Below, in pieces: positions 26,905-38,406 of a stretch of DNA of 64,000 bases. Every line of letters begins with the position of its first letter. Position 1 is the first letter of the stretch. Source of the DNA: Azospirillum agricola (GTDB lineage Bacteria > Pseudomonadota > Alphaproteobacteria > Azospirillales > Azospirillaceae); contig NZ_JAGINM010000006.1 of assembly GCF_017876095.1 (NCBI RefSeq), positions 62,001 through 126,000 of the forward strand, written 5' to 3'. The notes below the pieces were generated by a model. It had not been told where the DNA came from and searched no databases. It saw only the letters and a program-made list of their open reading frames with translations. The position numbers and the translations under genes were made by a program.

Positions 26905-29900
26905 TCAGCATGACGAGCCTGCTCGCGGCGTCCCGGGACGTCCAGCCCGACGCGGTGGCCACGGCGGCGGCCGAGTTGCGTCTCGCGCTCGCCCTGCGCG
27001 GCTGGGTCGACCCGATGCGCTTCATGCCGGCCGGCGTGCCGGAGGAGCTTCACAGCGCCGTGCTCGACGCGGTCGCGCCGGACGTCCAGACCTCCTGGAA
27101 ATCGCATCCGGGCTGCTGGTTCCTGCGCGACCAGGAGCGGCGGCATCGGCTGACGACCAGCGGGGCGGACGCGCTGGAGCGGGCCTTCCAGAAGCGGGAT
27201 CCGGCCGACCGGCACGACCCGGTGCGGCGGGCCCTGGCCCTGCGCCGGCGGCCGATCCCCCGGGATCTGTCGAGACTGTCCACCGAAATCCTCACCGCGC
27301 TCGGCAGCACGCTGTCGTGGTTGGACGCCGCGCCTCCGGACGGGGGCGGGAACTTCTTCTGGGTCCGCGAAGCCGACCGCAGCGGCGTGCAGGAGCGGCT
27401 GGCGGCGACCCTCGCGCGGCGCCGCCGGCTCGCCGACGTGGAGCGGATGACGGCGCGGCCGCTGCGCGGCCGCGGGGAGGCGCTGAGCGGGCTGGTCGAG
27501 TGGGCGACCGGGGGGCCGGGCGGGGGCGGGCGGTTCCTCTATCTGTCGGGCGTCGGCGGCGCCGGCAAGTCGACGGTGTTCGCCTATCTGGAGAAGGTTC
27601 TCGCGGATTCGCGGGCGGGACCGCTGCTCGTCCACATGGATTGCGACAGGCCCGGCTTCGACCCGATGGACCCGATCGCGCTCGACCTCGCGCTGTTCCG
27701 GCAACTGGCCGTCGCGGCGCCGGAGCACGCGCCGGCGCTGATGGGAACGGTGCAGACCCTGGCCTCGGTCACGGCGGGCACCGACCGCGACTATGGCGGG
27801 ACGGTCCGCGGCGGGAGGCGCGGCGGCCGTCTCCGCAAGGCCGAGGATGATGAGGCGGTCCAGTCCTTCGTGGGGTTGGAGGCGGCGGTTTCCCAGAAGC
27901 TCTCGCAGCGCGATTCGGTGTCCTTCGACATCCTGTCGCTTCTTGGCGACCGCAGCATCGTCCTGCTGTTCGACACCGCGGAGTTGATGCTCGCGCGCGG
28001 CCGGGCGGCGGGGCCTGTGGGGGCGGCGACGGCGGCGACGGCGGACTGGATCGCCTCGCTGCGCACGCTGATGAACGGCGCCGACGTCCGGGTCCTGATG
28101 GCCGGGCGCAATCCGCCGCGGGCGCCCGAGGTGGAGGTCTTCGTCGGGCGGATGCGGCAGCATGGCTGGATGGTCGGCGAGCCGGTGGAACTCGGCGCGC
28201 TGGAGCTGGAGGACGCCGCCGCCCTGCTCGGCGACCTCGGGGTGGCCGATGCCGCCGCCGCCCGCGCGGCCGCGGTCCTGCCGCGGACTCCGCTGATTCT
28301 CAAGATCGCCGCCGATGTCTACGGCATCGGCGGTCCGGTGCGTCAGGAGTTCATGGAACAGCTCGACCGGGAGGTGATCGATCCGCAGGTGGTGCGCCGC
28401 TACCTGACCGAGCGGATCGTCAACCATCTCGCGTCACCGGCGGCCCGCTCCTATGCCCTGGCGGCCATGGTGCTGCCCCGTGTCACCGTGCCGTCGCTGG
28501 CCGGGGTCGTCCTTCCGGCGGTCGACGCGGCGACCGGGGGCGCCGCCGGGCAGGGCTCGCCGCGGCAACGGGGCAGGGCGGTCTTCCAGGGATTGAGCGA
28601 CGCCGGATGGCTGGTGCGCCTGGAGCCGGACGGCCGCAGCCTGACCTTCCATCCCGAGATCCGCCGTCTCGGCTTGGAGCTGATGCAGAGCGATCCGGGG
28701 CTCAATCGCCTGCTTGAGGAGGTGCGGCGGGCCGCGCTGGCGTGGCACCGGGGCAGGCGGGGGCGGTCGGACGCCACCTTCCGTGCCTATTACGAGGCGG
28801 TGCTCGGGGAGGCGACGGCCGGATGGCGTTGGACCGACGCCAGGCTCGGCCTGCTCGGCCCCGCCGTGGAGGATCTGCCGGAGAACATCCTGCCGGCTTC
28901 GCCCGGCTGGACCCTTGGCGTTCCGGCGGCCCGGCGGTCGAACCGGACATGGCGGACCTATGTCGAGGGCTGGGGCGTTCGGGATGGCGAGGGGGAGCGG
29001 CTGGTGAGGCGCGGGCGCGCCGAGGAGGCCCTGGAGCTTTATCGCTTCGAGCCCACCCGCCCGCGGGGCCTGCCCCCGACCTTCGTGTTGCAGGCCCTGG
29101 CCGACGCCGGCCATTTCCGGACCGCCGAGGTGGATACCGAGGGGGTGACGGAAGAGATCCGGATGGAAATGGACCACAGCAACGGCTCGTTGCCGAACAT
29201 GTTGCGCTCACGGCTGTACTGGCTCGTCCGCTACACGCTGCTCGGACGGCCCGGCCCCTTGCCGGAGCCTCTCCATGCCGTGCTGAAAGAGGCGGCGTGG
29301 CGCTTTTCCGGATCGGGGCCGGTGCTGCTGTTTCCGGCGATCGCCGCGGTCGCCGAGGCTTTTGCACCCGAACGCGGCCCTGTCGCGCCCGACCGGTGGT
29401 TCCGCATCAGTGGCGCCATCGAGTCCGAAACACGGATGTTCCTGGTCCATCACCTGCACTTCGGGCGCGAGGCGATGTGGTGGCCGCATCTCGACGCCCT
29501 TTTCGTGCCGCAGCCCGATTGGCCGGACGTCGCCGGCGGTCAGGTGGGGAGGGATCCCCGGGAGCGTTTCGCCAGACTGGCGGGATGGTTCTTCACGGAG
29601 CGGCTCCATGTCCGCGCCGCGCACTCGCTTGTCGAGTTCGGCGGCGTTCTCCGGGAGATGCGCGAGCCGGTGGGGATCTCGATCGATCACCGGACGGAGC
29701 CGGCTGGCGCCGTCGCCCTGCTGCGGGGGATGACGACGGAGTTCCACCGGCCGCTGAGGGCGGCGATCACCCGATGCGCCGGTGCCTCCGATGAGCTGCG
29801 GGCCCGGCTGATCGAGGCGGCGGACCGTGTTCTGCTTCGCCTGCCGTTCCGTCCGAAGGAACTCACCGACGGTGAGTGGCGACGGCGCGTCGACCGCGAC

Positions 29901-30098
29901 CTCGGGGCGGCGTTCGGCCTGCTGATTCCCTTCGTGGATCGGGCGCGGCGTCTGCCGCGCTTTTGCGAAGACCTGCGGTGGGCGGCGGGCGATGATCCGG
30001 ATCGGACGGATCTCGCGCTGGTGGCCGATAGCTTCCTGGCGTGGGACAGGGCAATCTGCCGCGGGATGACCTCCGAATGGCCTTGCCCGCCCGCTTAG
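26901..30098 (+). CDS. Large STAND-like P-loop NTPase of unknown specificity
   Basis: A 1065-residue protein coupled to the preceding gene by ATGA. The N-terminal 190 residues have no recognised domain but include a winged-helix-like stretch (WFLRDQERRHRLTTSGADAL). The NTPase core has Walker A GVGGAGKS (217-224), Walker B LLFD358TAE, a sensor-like VRVLMAGRNPP, and the LPRTPLILKIAADV segment that resembles the GxP-type motif of STAND ATPases. A winged-helix region (WLVRLEPDGRSLTFHPEIRR) follows. The last 400 residues are helical, Trp-rich and may be the sensing part; no TPR, WD40 or LRR repeats are obvious. In STAND proteins ligand binding triggers oligomerisation, so it is probably the switch of the cassette. 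Confidence 0.78.
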   Translation: MISMTSLLAASRDVQPDAVATAAAELRLALALRGWVDPMRFMPAGVPEELHSAVLDAVAPDVQTSWKSHPGCWFLRDQERRHRLTTSGADALERAFQKRDPADRHDPVRRALALRRRPIPRDLSRLSTEILTALGSTLSWLDAAPPDGGGNFFWVREADRSGVQERLAATLARRRRLADVERMTARPLRGRGEALSGLVEWATGGPGGGGRFLYLSGVGGAGKSTVFAYLEKVLADSRAGPLLVHMDCDRPGFDPMDPIALDLALFRQLAVAAPEHAPALMGTVQTLASVTAGTDRDYGGTVRGGRRGGRLRKAEDDEAVQSFVGLEAAVSQKLSQRDSVSFDILSLLGDRSIVLLFDTAELMLARGRAAGPVGAATAATADWIASLRTLMNGADVRVLMAGRNPPRAPEVEVFVGRMRQHGWMVGEPVELGALELEDAAALLGDLGVADAAAARAAAVLPRTPLILKIAADVYGIGGPVRQEFMEQLDREVIDPQVVRRYLTERIVNHLASPAARSYALAAMVLPRVTVPSLAGVVLPAVDAATGGAAGQGSPRQRGRAVFQGLSDAGWLVRLEPDGRSLTFHPEIRRLGLELMQSDPGLNRLLEEVRRAALAWHRGRRGRSDATFRAYYEAVLGEATAGWRWTDARLGLLGPAVEDLPENILPASPGWTLGVPAARRSNRTWRTYVEGWGVRDGEGERLVRRGRAEEALELYRFEPTRPRGLPPTFVLQALADAGHFRTAEVDTEGVTEEIRMEMDHSNGSLPNMLRSRLYWLVRYTLLGRPGPLPEPLHAVLKEAAWRFSGSGPVLLFPAIAAVAEAFAPERGPVAPDRWFRISGAIESETRMFLVHHLHFGREAMWWPHLDALFVPQPDWPDVAGGQVGRDPRERFARLAGWFFTERLHVRAAHSLVEFGGVLREMREPVGISIDHRTEPAGAVALLRGMTTEFHRPLRAAITRCAGASDELRARLIEAADRVLLRLPFRPKELTDGEWRRRVDRDLGAAFGLLIPFVDRARRLPRFCEDLRWAAGDDPDRTDLALVADSFLAWDRAICRGMTSEWPCPPA

Positions 30099-30143
30099 GG
30101 CGCCGAACAGAATTCCGTTTTCACCATCGGTGCCCAATGGAAC

Positions 30144-30171
30144 CGTCATCCCCGCGAAGGCGGGAATGACG
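30144..30171. repeat. Palindromic extragenic repeat / hairpin after the protease operon
   Basis: CGTCATCCCCGC and GCGGGAATGACG pair at 11 of 12 positions around the loop GAAG. This sequence (GTCATTCCCGCGAAGGCGGGAATGAC type) is a widespread dispersed repeat in proteobacteria. Here it lies between the stops of two convergent genes and can serve as terminator. Confidence 0.65.
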
Positions 30172-30242
30172 AGGCGAGAGACGACTCAAGGTTCCGATAG
30201 GCGCTCTTAGGGCGGAGCCAGCCGATTCCGGCGCGCGTGTCC

Positions 30243-31706
30243 TCAGCCCGTCTCCGGCCGGGGCACCCCCGGCTGGTTGAACAGGTAGGGCACGAAGCTG
30301 CGGTGGTGCTCGTTCACCCGCAGCTCGCTGCCGATCGGCGGAAAGGCGCGCTGCTGGCAGTCCGTGCGTTCGCACAGGCGGCAGTTGACCCCGATCGGAA
30401 CGGCGGCCTTCACGTCGGCAATGTCGATGCCGGCGGCGTAGACCAGCTCCGGCGCGTGGCTCGCCTCGCAGCCCAGCCCCACGGCGAACTGGCGCGACGG
30501 CTTCAGATAGGCGCCGCCGCGCTTGGTCACCGTGCGGGCGATGCTGATGTAGGTGGCGCGGTCGGGCATCTGGGCGAACTGCACCAGGATCTTGCCGGGC
30601 TGGGCGAAGGCCTCGTGGACGTTCCACAGCGGGCAGGCGCCGCCGAAGCGGGCGAAGTGGAAGCGGGTGGCCGAGTGTCGCTTGGTGATGTTGCCGGCCA
30701 TGTCGACCCGCACGAAGTAGAAGGGCAGGCCGCGCGCGCCCGGTCGTTGCAGGGTGGAGAGCCGGTGGCAGACCTGCTCGAAGCTGGCCGAGAAGCGGCT
30801 CTGGAGCTGTTCGACGTCGTGGCGCAGCGCGCGGGCCTGCGCCGCGAAGGCTCGGTAGGGCAGCACCAGCGCCCCGGCGAAATAGTTCGCCAGCCCGACC
30901 CGGCAGATGGAGCGGGCGTCGTCGCTGGAGAATTTCGCCTGCTCGACCAGCGTCTCGATGGTGTCGCCGAATCCCAGCAGCGCGATCTGGTTGGCCATGT
31001 GGAAGGCGCGGCTCGGCCCGTTCAGCAGGGCCGACAGGCGCAGCGTGCCGGTCGAGGCGTCGTAGCTGCGCATCGCCGTGTCGCCCGCCTCGTCGGCGAC
31101 GATCTTCACCCGCACGTCGTGGCGGCGCTTGAGATAGGCGGCCAACTCGTTGAGCAGCGAGCCGGAATGGATCTTCTCACTGTTCCACAGCGCCTCGGCC
31201 GCCTCGTCGAGCGGGCCGATGTAGTTGTTGCAGTAGTGGAAATAATCCCGCACCTCCTCGTAGGGGAATTGCGGGCCGGCGAAGCTGTCGCCCGGCTCCT
31301 GGTTCGACAGGCTGTCGGCCAGCGACTGCACACGCTCGTGCAGCTTCTGGTAGGCTTGGTGGAGGCTCAGCACCCGGCGGGCCAGCTCCGGGCTGGATCC
31401 CACCGCGCTGCGCAGCTCCGCCGCCGTCAGCGGCGCCCCGGCGAAGAGCGGGTCGGCCAGAGCCTCGCGCAAATCGGCGACCAGACGGCTGTCCTCGTCC
31501 TCCAGGAAGCTGGACAGCTCGACCTCGAACATGGCGGAGACCCGCATCAGCACCGGCAGGGTCAGCGGGCGCTGGTTGTTCTCCAGCTGGTTCAGGTAGC
31601 TGGGCGACAGCTCCAGCGCCTTGGCCAGCGTCGCCTGGGTCATGCCGCGCTGTTCGCGCAGCCGGCGCAGCTTGTAGCCGAGAAACAGTTTCTTCTGCGC
31701 GCCCAT
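30243..31706 (-). CDS. ScfR/PrpR-type short-chain fatty acyl-CoA responsive regulator (XRE family)
   Basis: A 487-residue regulator. Residues about 1-70 are an XRE helix-turn-helix (GMTQATLAKALELSPSYLNQ). The middle resembles the degenerate IrrE/ImmA metallopeptidase-like region. The C-terminal part resembles the short-chain fatty acyl regulator domain, with conserved cysteines (GGACPLW, GLGCEASH, CRLCERTDCQ). In the mycobacterial homologue PrpR such cysteines relate to an iron-sulfur cluster. These proteins sense acyl-CoAs and control propionate, acetate or glyoxylate metabolism. It is divergent from pccBA, and the intergenic DNA is full of TTTGCAAA/TTCGCAA-like sites, so it probably controls propionyl-CoA carboxylation. 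The start follows GGAAGGA. Confidence 0.9.
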   Translation of the reverse strand: MGAQKKLFLGYKLRRLREQRGMTQATLAKALELSPSYLNQLENNQRPLTLPVLMRVSAMFEVELSSFLEDEDSRLVADLREALADPLFAGAPLTAAELRSAVGSSPELARRVLSLHQAYQKLHERVQSLADSLSNQEPGDSFAGPQFPYEEVRDYFHYCNNYIGPLDEAAEALWNSEKIHSGSLLNELAAYLKRRHDVRVKIVADEAGDTAMRSYDASTGTLRLSALLNGPSRAFHMANQIALLGFGDTIETLVEQAKFSSDDARSICRVGLANYFAGALVLPYRAFAAQARALRHDVEQLQSRFSASFEQVCHRLSTLQRPGARGLPFYFVRVDMAGNITKRHSATRFHFARFGGACPLWNVHEAFAQPGKILVQFAQMPDRATYISIARTVTKRGGAYLKPSRQFAVGLGCEASHAPELVYAAGIDIADVKAAVPIGVNCRLCERTDCQQRAFPPIGSELRVNEHHRSFVPYLFNQPGVPRPETG

Positions 31707-31746
31707 GGGGTCCTTCCGCCGCAACCCGCCGGCCCGGAGCAGCCGA

Positions 31747-31845
31747 CTTCGCAATCTTGGCAAAGCGCGAGCCCCGTTTGCAAAGGCATTCGCAACTTCG
31801 CACGTTTTTGCGAAGAGCTGTTTGAACGCCTGCGAAGTTTGTGAA
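31747..31845. promoter_or_regulatory. Cluster of TTTGCAAA-like sites, probable ScfR operators
   Basis: In about 100 bp lie TTTGCAAA (31777-31784), TTTGCGAA (31807-31814), CTTCGCAA (31747-31754), ATTCGCAA (31788-31795), CTTCGCAC (31796-31803) and TTTGTGAA (31838-31845), plus CTGCGAAG near 31830. ScfR/PrpR regulators are reported to bind TTTGC(A/G)AA-type motifs. The sites sit between scfR and pccB and would serve both. Confidence 0.65.
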
Positions 31846-31929
31846 TAATCCGCGACGGTCCGGTGAGGGAAGGCGCCTCCGCAACCGGAGCGGAGCAAAC
31901 GGCGCCAGGGACAGATTGGGAAACGCCCG

Positions 31930-33462
31930 ATGCAAGACATTCTGGCCAAGTTGGAGTCGATGCGCGCCGGGGCGCGGCTGGGTGGCGGCGAGAAGCGCAT
32001 CGCCGGCCAGCACGCCAAGGGCAAGCTGACCGCGCGCGAGCGCATCGACCTCTTCCTCGACGAGGGGTCGTTCGAGGAGTTCGACATGTTCGTCGAACAC
32101 CGCTGCATCGACTTCGGCATGGAAAGCCAGAAGGTCCCCGGCGACGGCGTCGTCACCGGCCACGGCACCGTCAACGGCCGCCTCGTCTTCGTCTTCAGCC
32201 AGGACTTCACGGTGTTCGGCGGCTCGCTGTCCGAGGCCCACGCCGAGAAGATCTGCAAGATCATGGACCAGGCGCTGAAGGTCGGCGCGCCGGTGATCGG
32301 GTTGAACGATTCCGGCGGTGCCCGCATCCAGGAGGGGGTCGCCTCGCTCGGCGGCTACGCCGAGGTGTTCCAGCGCAACGTGGATGCGTCCGGCGTCATC
32401 CCGCAGATTTCCCTCATCATGGGTCCCTGCGCCGGCGGCGCGGTCTACTCGCCGGCGATGACCGACTTCATCTTCATGGTGAAGGACAGCTCCTACATGT
32501 TCGTCACCGGCCCCGACGTGGTGAAGACCGTCACCCACGAGGTCGTGACCGCCGAGGAACTGGGCGGCGCCGTCACCCACTCCACCAAGTCGGGCGTCGC
32601 TGATCTGGCCTTCGAGAACGACGTCGAGGCGCTGTTGCAGCTGCGCCGCTTCGTCGATTTCCTGCCGGCCTCGAACCGGGAGAAGGCGCCGGTCCGGCCC
32701 TGCCACGACCCGCTCGACCGCCAGGACTTCTCGCTCGACACGCTGGTGCCGGAGAACCCGAACAAGCCCTACGACATGAAGGAGCTGATCCTCAAGATCG
32801 TCGACGAGGGCGACTTCTTCGAGCTTCAGCCGGAATACGCCAAGAACATCATTATTGGCTTCGCCCGGATGAACGGCTCGACGATCGGCATCGTCGCCAA
32901 CCAGCCGATGGTGCTGGCCGGCTGCCTCGACATCGACAGCTCGAAGAAGGCGGCGCGCTTCGTGCGCTTCTGCGACGCCTTCGAGATCCCGATCCTCACC
33001 CTGGTCGACGTCCCCGGCTTCATGCCCGGCACCAGCCAGGAGTACAACGGCATCATCAAGCACGGCGCCAAGCTGCTCTACGCCTACGCCGAGGCCACGG
33101 TGCCGAAGGTGACCGTCATCACCCGCAAGGCCTACGGCGGCGCCTACGACGTGATGTCGTCCAAGCATCTGCGCGGCGACATCAACTACGCCTGGCCGAC
33201 GGCGGAGATCGCGGTGATGGGCTCCAAGGGTGCCGTCGAGATCATCTTCCGCGCCGACATCGGCGACGCGGCGAAGATCGACGCGCGGACCGAGGAGTAC
33301 AAGCAGAAGTTCGCCAACCCCTTCGTGGCGGCGTCGCGTGGCTACATCGACGACGTCATCATGCCGCACGGCACCCGGCGCCGCGTCACCAAGGCGCTGG
33401 CCATGCTGAAGAACAAGCAGCTCCAGACCCCCTGGCGCAAGCACGACAACATCCCGCTGTGA
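31930..33462 (+). CDS. pccB: Propionyl-CoA carboxylase beta (carboxyltransferase) subunit
   Basis: A 510-residue carboxyltransferase that moves CO2 from carboxybiotin to propionyl-CoA, giving (S)-methylmalonyl-CoA. Family markers include [63 protein letters not shown] and [14 protein letters not shown]. The length equals typical PccB. It is the first gene of pccB-pccA-bioY, only 11 bp ahead of the pccA start, so the subunits are co-produced. The Shine-Dalgarno (GGGAAA) is modest. It is probably controlled by the divergent ScfR. Confidence 0.95.
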   Translation: MQDILAKLESMRAGARLGGGEKRIAGQHAKGKLTARERIDLFLDEGSFEEFDMFVEHRCIDFGMESQKVPGDGVVTGHGTVNGRLVFVFSQDFTVFGGSLSEAHAEKICKIMDQALKVGAPVIGLNDSGGARIQEGVASLGGYAEVFQRNVDASGVIPQISLIMGPCAGGAVYSPAMTDFIFMVKDSSYMFVTGPDVVKTVTHEVVTAEELGGAVTHSTKSGVADLAFENDVEALLQLRRFVDFLPASNREKAPVRPCHDPLDRQDFSLDTLVPENPNKPYDMKELILKIVDEGDFFELQPEYAKNIIIGFARMNGSTIGIVANQPMVLAGCLDIDSSKKAARFVRFCDAFEIPILTLVDVPGFMPGTSQEYNGIIKHGAKLLYAYAEATVPKVTVITRKAYGGAYDVMSSKHLRGDINYAWPTAEIAVMGSKGAVEIIFRADIGDAAKIDARTEEYKQKFANPFVAASRGYIDDVIMPHGTRRRVTKALAMLKNKQLQTPWRKHDNIPL

Positions 33463-33473
33463 GGGCCGCCGGC

Positions 33474-35474
33474 ATGTTCGAGAAGATTCTCATCGCCAAC
33501 CGTGGCGAGATCGCCTGCCGCGTCATCCGCACGGCGCGCCGCATGGGCATCAAGACCGTCGCCGTCTATTCCGACGCCGACAAGAACGCCCTGCATGTCG
33601 AGATGGCCGACGAGGCCGTCCACATCGGCGCCGCCCCCTCGGCGCAGAGCTACCTGCTGATCGACAAGATCGTCGATGCCTGCAAGAAGACCGGCGCCCA
33701 GGCCGTGCATCCCGGCTACGGCTTCCTGTCGGAGAAGCGCGAGTTCCAGGAGGCGCTGGCCGCCAACGGCATCGCCTTCATCGGGCCGGACGCCCACGCC
33801 ATCCAGGCGATGGGCGACAAGATCGAGTCCAAGAAGCTGGCCAAGGCGGCCGGCGTCTCCACCGTCCCCGGCTACCTCGGCGTCATCGCCGACGACGACG
33901 AGGCGGTGACCATCGCCCGCGACATCGGCTATCCGGTGATGATCAAGGCGTCGGCCGGCGGCGGCGGCAAGGGCATGCGCGTGGCCTGGAACGACGAGGA
34001 GGCGCGCGAGGGCTTCCGCTCGGCGACCAACGAGGCGCGCTCCAGCTTCGCCGACGACCGCGTCTTCGTCGAGAAGTACATCCAGCAGCCGCGCCACATC
34101 GAGATCCAGCTTCTGGCCGACGGGCAGGGCACCTGCCTGTACCTGCACGAGCGCGAATGCTCGATCCAGCGCCGCCACCAGAAGGTCATCGAGGAGGCGC
34201 CGAGCCCCTTCCTCGACGCCGCCACCCGCAAGGCGATGGGCGAGCAGGCCGTCGCCCTGGCGAACGCGGTGCAGTACAAGTCGGCCGGCACGGTGGAATT
34301 CATCGTCGATGCCGAGCGCAACTTCTACTTCCTGGAGATGAACACCCGCCTCCAGGTCGAGCACCCGGTCACCGAGCTGATCACCGGCCTCGATCTGGTC
34401 GAGCTGATGATCCGCGTCGCGGCGGGCGAAAAGCTGGCGCTTCGCCAGGAGGACATCAAGCTGGACGGCTGGGCCATCGAGGCGCGCGTCTACGCCGAGG
34501 ATCCCTTCCGCAACTTCCTGCCCTCCACCGGCCGCCTGTCGCAGTACCGTCCGCCCGCCGAGAACCCCAACACGCGCGTCGACACCGGCGTGTATGAGGG
34601 CGGCGAGATCTCGATGTACTACGACCCGATGATCGCCAAGCTCTGCACCTGGGGCCCGACCCGCGACGACGCGACGGTCCGCATGCGCGAGGCGCTCGAC
34701 CAGTATTACATCCGCGGCGTCAGCCACAACATCCCGTTCCTCGCCTCGCTGATGGCCAACCAGCGCTTCGTCGACGGCCGGCTGACCACCAACTTCATCG
34801 CCGAGGAATACCCCAACGGCTTCCACGCGTCCGACCTGCCGCCGGAGGATCCGGCGATCCTGGTCGCCGTCGCCGCCGTCATCCACCGCGCGCTGAACGA
34901 CCGCGACATCCAGATCTCCGGCAAGCTGCCGGGCAACAAGGTCACGGTGCGCGACGACTGGGTGGTGGTGCTCGACGGCACGCCGCACCCGGTGCACCTG
35001 CACACCGCCGGGGCCGAGGGCAAGCGCGTCGCCTACGCGGTGGAGATCGACGGGACCCGCCACACCGTGCGCAGCGACTGGCACATCGGCGAGCCGCTGT
35101 TCCGCGGCACGGTCGACGAGCACACGGTCTGCGTCCAGGTCGACCGGCTGGGCATCGGTTATCGCCTGCACCATTCGGGCGCCCAGGCGGTGGTGAAGGT
35201 GCTGACGCCGAACGCGGCGCGTCTCGACGCGCTGATGCCGGTGAAGGCGCCGCCGGACATGTCGAAGTTCCTGCTGTCGCCGATGCCGGGCCTGCTGGTC
35301 TCGCTGGCGGTGACGGAAGGCCAGGAGGTCAAGGCCGGCGAGGTGCTGGCCGTGGTCGAGGCCATGAAGATGGAGAACATCCTGCGCGCCGCGCAGGACG
35401 GCACCGTCGCGAAAATCCACGCAGCCCCGGGCAGCAGCCTGGCGGTCGACCAGAAGATCGTGGAATTCGCGTAA
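33474..35474 (+). CDS. pccA: Propionyl-CoA carboxylase alpha subunit (biotin carboxylase + biotin carrier)
   Basis: A 666-residue protein. The N-terminal biotin carboxylase (about 1-450) starts MFEKILIANRGEIACRVIRT and has the ATP-grasp glycine loop KASAGGGGKGM, followed by NTRLQVEHPVTE. A middle BT domain (about 480-580) docks the beta subunit. The C-terminal biotinyl domain has K632 in the attachment motif EAMKMENI. ATG 33474 follows GAGGG. The enzyme carboxylates biotin using ATP and bicarbonate. The biotin transporter gene bioY follows 30 bp later. Confidence 0.95.
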   Translation: MFEKILIANRGEIACRVIRTARRMGIKTVAVYSDADKNALHVEMADEAVHIGAAPSAQSYLLIDKIVDACKKTGAQAVHPGYGFLSEKREFQEALAANGIAFIGPDAHAIQAMGDKIESKKLAKAAGVSTVPGYLGVIADDDEAVTIARDIGYPVMIKASAGGGGKGMRVAWNDEEAREGFRSATNEARSSFADDRVFVEKYIQQPRHIEIQLLADGQGTCLYLHERECSIQRRHQKVIEEAPSPFLDAATRKAMGEQAVALANAVQYKSAGTVEFIVDAERNFYFLEMNTRLQVEHPVTELITGLDLVELMIRVAAGEKLALRQEDIKLDGWAIEARVYAEDPFRNFLPSTGRLSQYRPPAENPNTRVDTGVYEGGEISMYYDPMIAKLCTWGPTRDDATVRMREALDQYYIRGVSHNIPFLASLMANQRFVDGRLTTNFIAEEYPNGFHASDLPPEDPAILVAVAAVIHRALNDRDIQISGKLPGNKVTVRDDWVVVLDGTPHPVHLHTAGAEGKRVAYAVEIDGTRHTVRSDWHIGEPLFRGTVDEHTVCVQVDRLGIGYRLHHSGAQAVVKVLTPNAARLDALMPVKAPPDMSKFLLSPMPGLLVSLAVTEGQEVKAGEVLAVVEAMKMENILRAAQDGTVAKIHAAPGSSLAVDQKIVEFA

Positions 35475-35504
35475 GGCTGTGGACGGTTAGGGAGGAAACG
35501 CCCC

Positions 35505-36113
35505 ATGATGACCAACGGTCTCGCTGTTGATCGTCGCTTCGCCCCGCTGCTGAGCCGTGTCGCGCCACGCGGCGGGGCCGGCACCGCACTTGTCACCGCC
35601 GTCACGGCGGCGCTGCTCGGCAGCCTGCTGCTGGCCGTCTCGGCCAAGGTGCAGGTGCCCTTCTGGCCGGTGCCGATGACCATGCAGAGCATGGTCGTCA
35701 TCCTGCTCGGCATGGCCTACGGCAGCCGGCTCGCCGTGGCGACGGTCGGGCTCTACCTGCTGGAGGGGCTGTGCGGCCTGCCGGTGTTCGCCGGGGCGGG
35801 CGCCGGTCCGGCCTACATGGCGGGGCCGACGGCGGGCTATCTGCTCGGCTTCCTGCTGGCCGCCGGGGTGACCGGCCGGCTGGCGGAGCGCGGCTGGGAC
35901 CGCAACCCGCTGACGGCGGTCGCGGCGCTCGCCATCGGCCACGCGCTGCTGTTCGTGCCGGGGGTGGCGTGGCTCGGCGTCCTGTTCGGGATGGAGAAGG
36001 CGCTCACCGTCGGGCTCTATCCCTTCTGGGCCGCCACCCTGCTGAAGACCGCGCTGGGCGCCACGCTGCTGTGGGCCGCCTGGGCGGCGCTGGGCAAGCG
36101 TCCGGAAGCCTGA
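35505..36113 (+). CDS. bioY: Biotin transporter BioY (S component)
   Basis: A 202-residue membrane protein with about six spans. The segment VPFWPVPMTMQSMVVILLGM and the following GLPVFAGAGAGPAYMAGPTAGYLLGF are the BioY signatures that line the biotin pocket. The two adjacent ATGs (35505/35508) follow GGAGG. No bioM/bioN energising genes are beside it, so it may act alone or with ECF modules encoded elsewhere, as in other alphaproteobacteria. Its place behind pccBA ties cofactor supply to the biotin enzyme. The 132-bp gap to scpA holds a hairpin repeat. Confidence 0.93.
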   Translation: MMTNGLAVDRRFAPLLSRVAPRGGAGTALVTAVTAALLGSLLLAVSAKVQVPFWPVPMTMQSMVVILLGMAYGSRLAVATVGLYLLEGLCGLPVFAGAGAGPAYMAGPTAGYLLGFLLAAGVTGRLAERGWDRNPLTAVAALAIGHALLFVPGVAWLGVLFGMEKALTVGLYPFWAATLLKTALGATLLWAAWAALGKRPEA

Positions 36114-36137
36114 CAGCGTTGCGTCTCCACCACCCCC

Positions 36138-36168
36138 CGTCATGGCCGGGACAAGCCCGGCCATGACG
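36138..36168. repeat. REP-like hairpin (CATGGCCGGG family)
   Basis: CGTCATGGCCGGG and CCCGGCCATGACG form a perfect 13-bp stem with loop ACAAG. A near-identical element lies at 49638-49660, so this is a dispersed palindromic repeat. Here it may attenuate read-through from bioY to scpA. Confidence 0.7.
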
Positions 36169-36245
36169 ATTGCAGCAACCGCCTCTTCATTCTTCAATCC
36201 GAATTTCCTCGACCAGGACCAGCCCCTTTCCGCCAGGAGACGTCG

Positions 36246-38399
<2,154 letters not shown>

Positions 38400-38406
38400 C
38401 GGTGAC

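Noticed and set aside
19150..30098. A gasdermin-type pore protein as the target of the proteases
   Set aside because: No small gasdermin-like gene lies inside or beside the operon; the flanks are a deacetylase and the ScfR regulator.
18665..30242. Genomic island with integrase and attachment repeats around the protease operon
   Set aside because: No integrase, transposase or tRNA was found and no matching direct repeats were seen at the edges, so transfer is possible but unsupported here.
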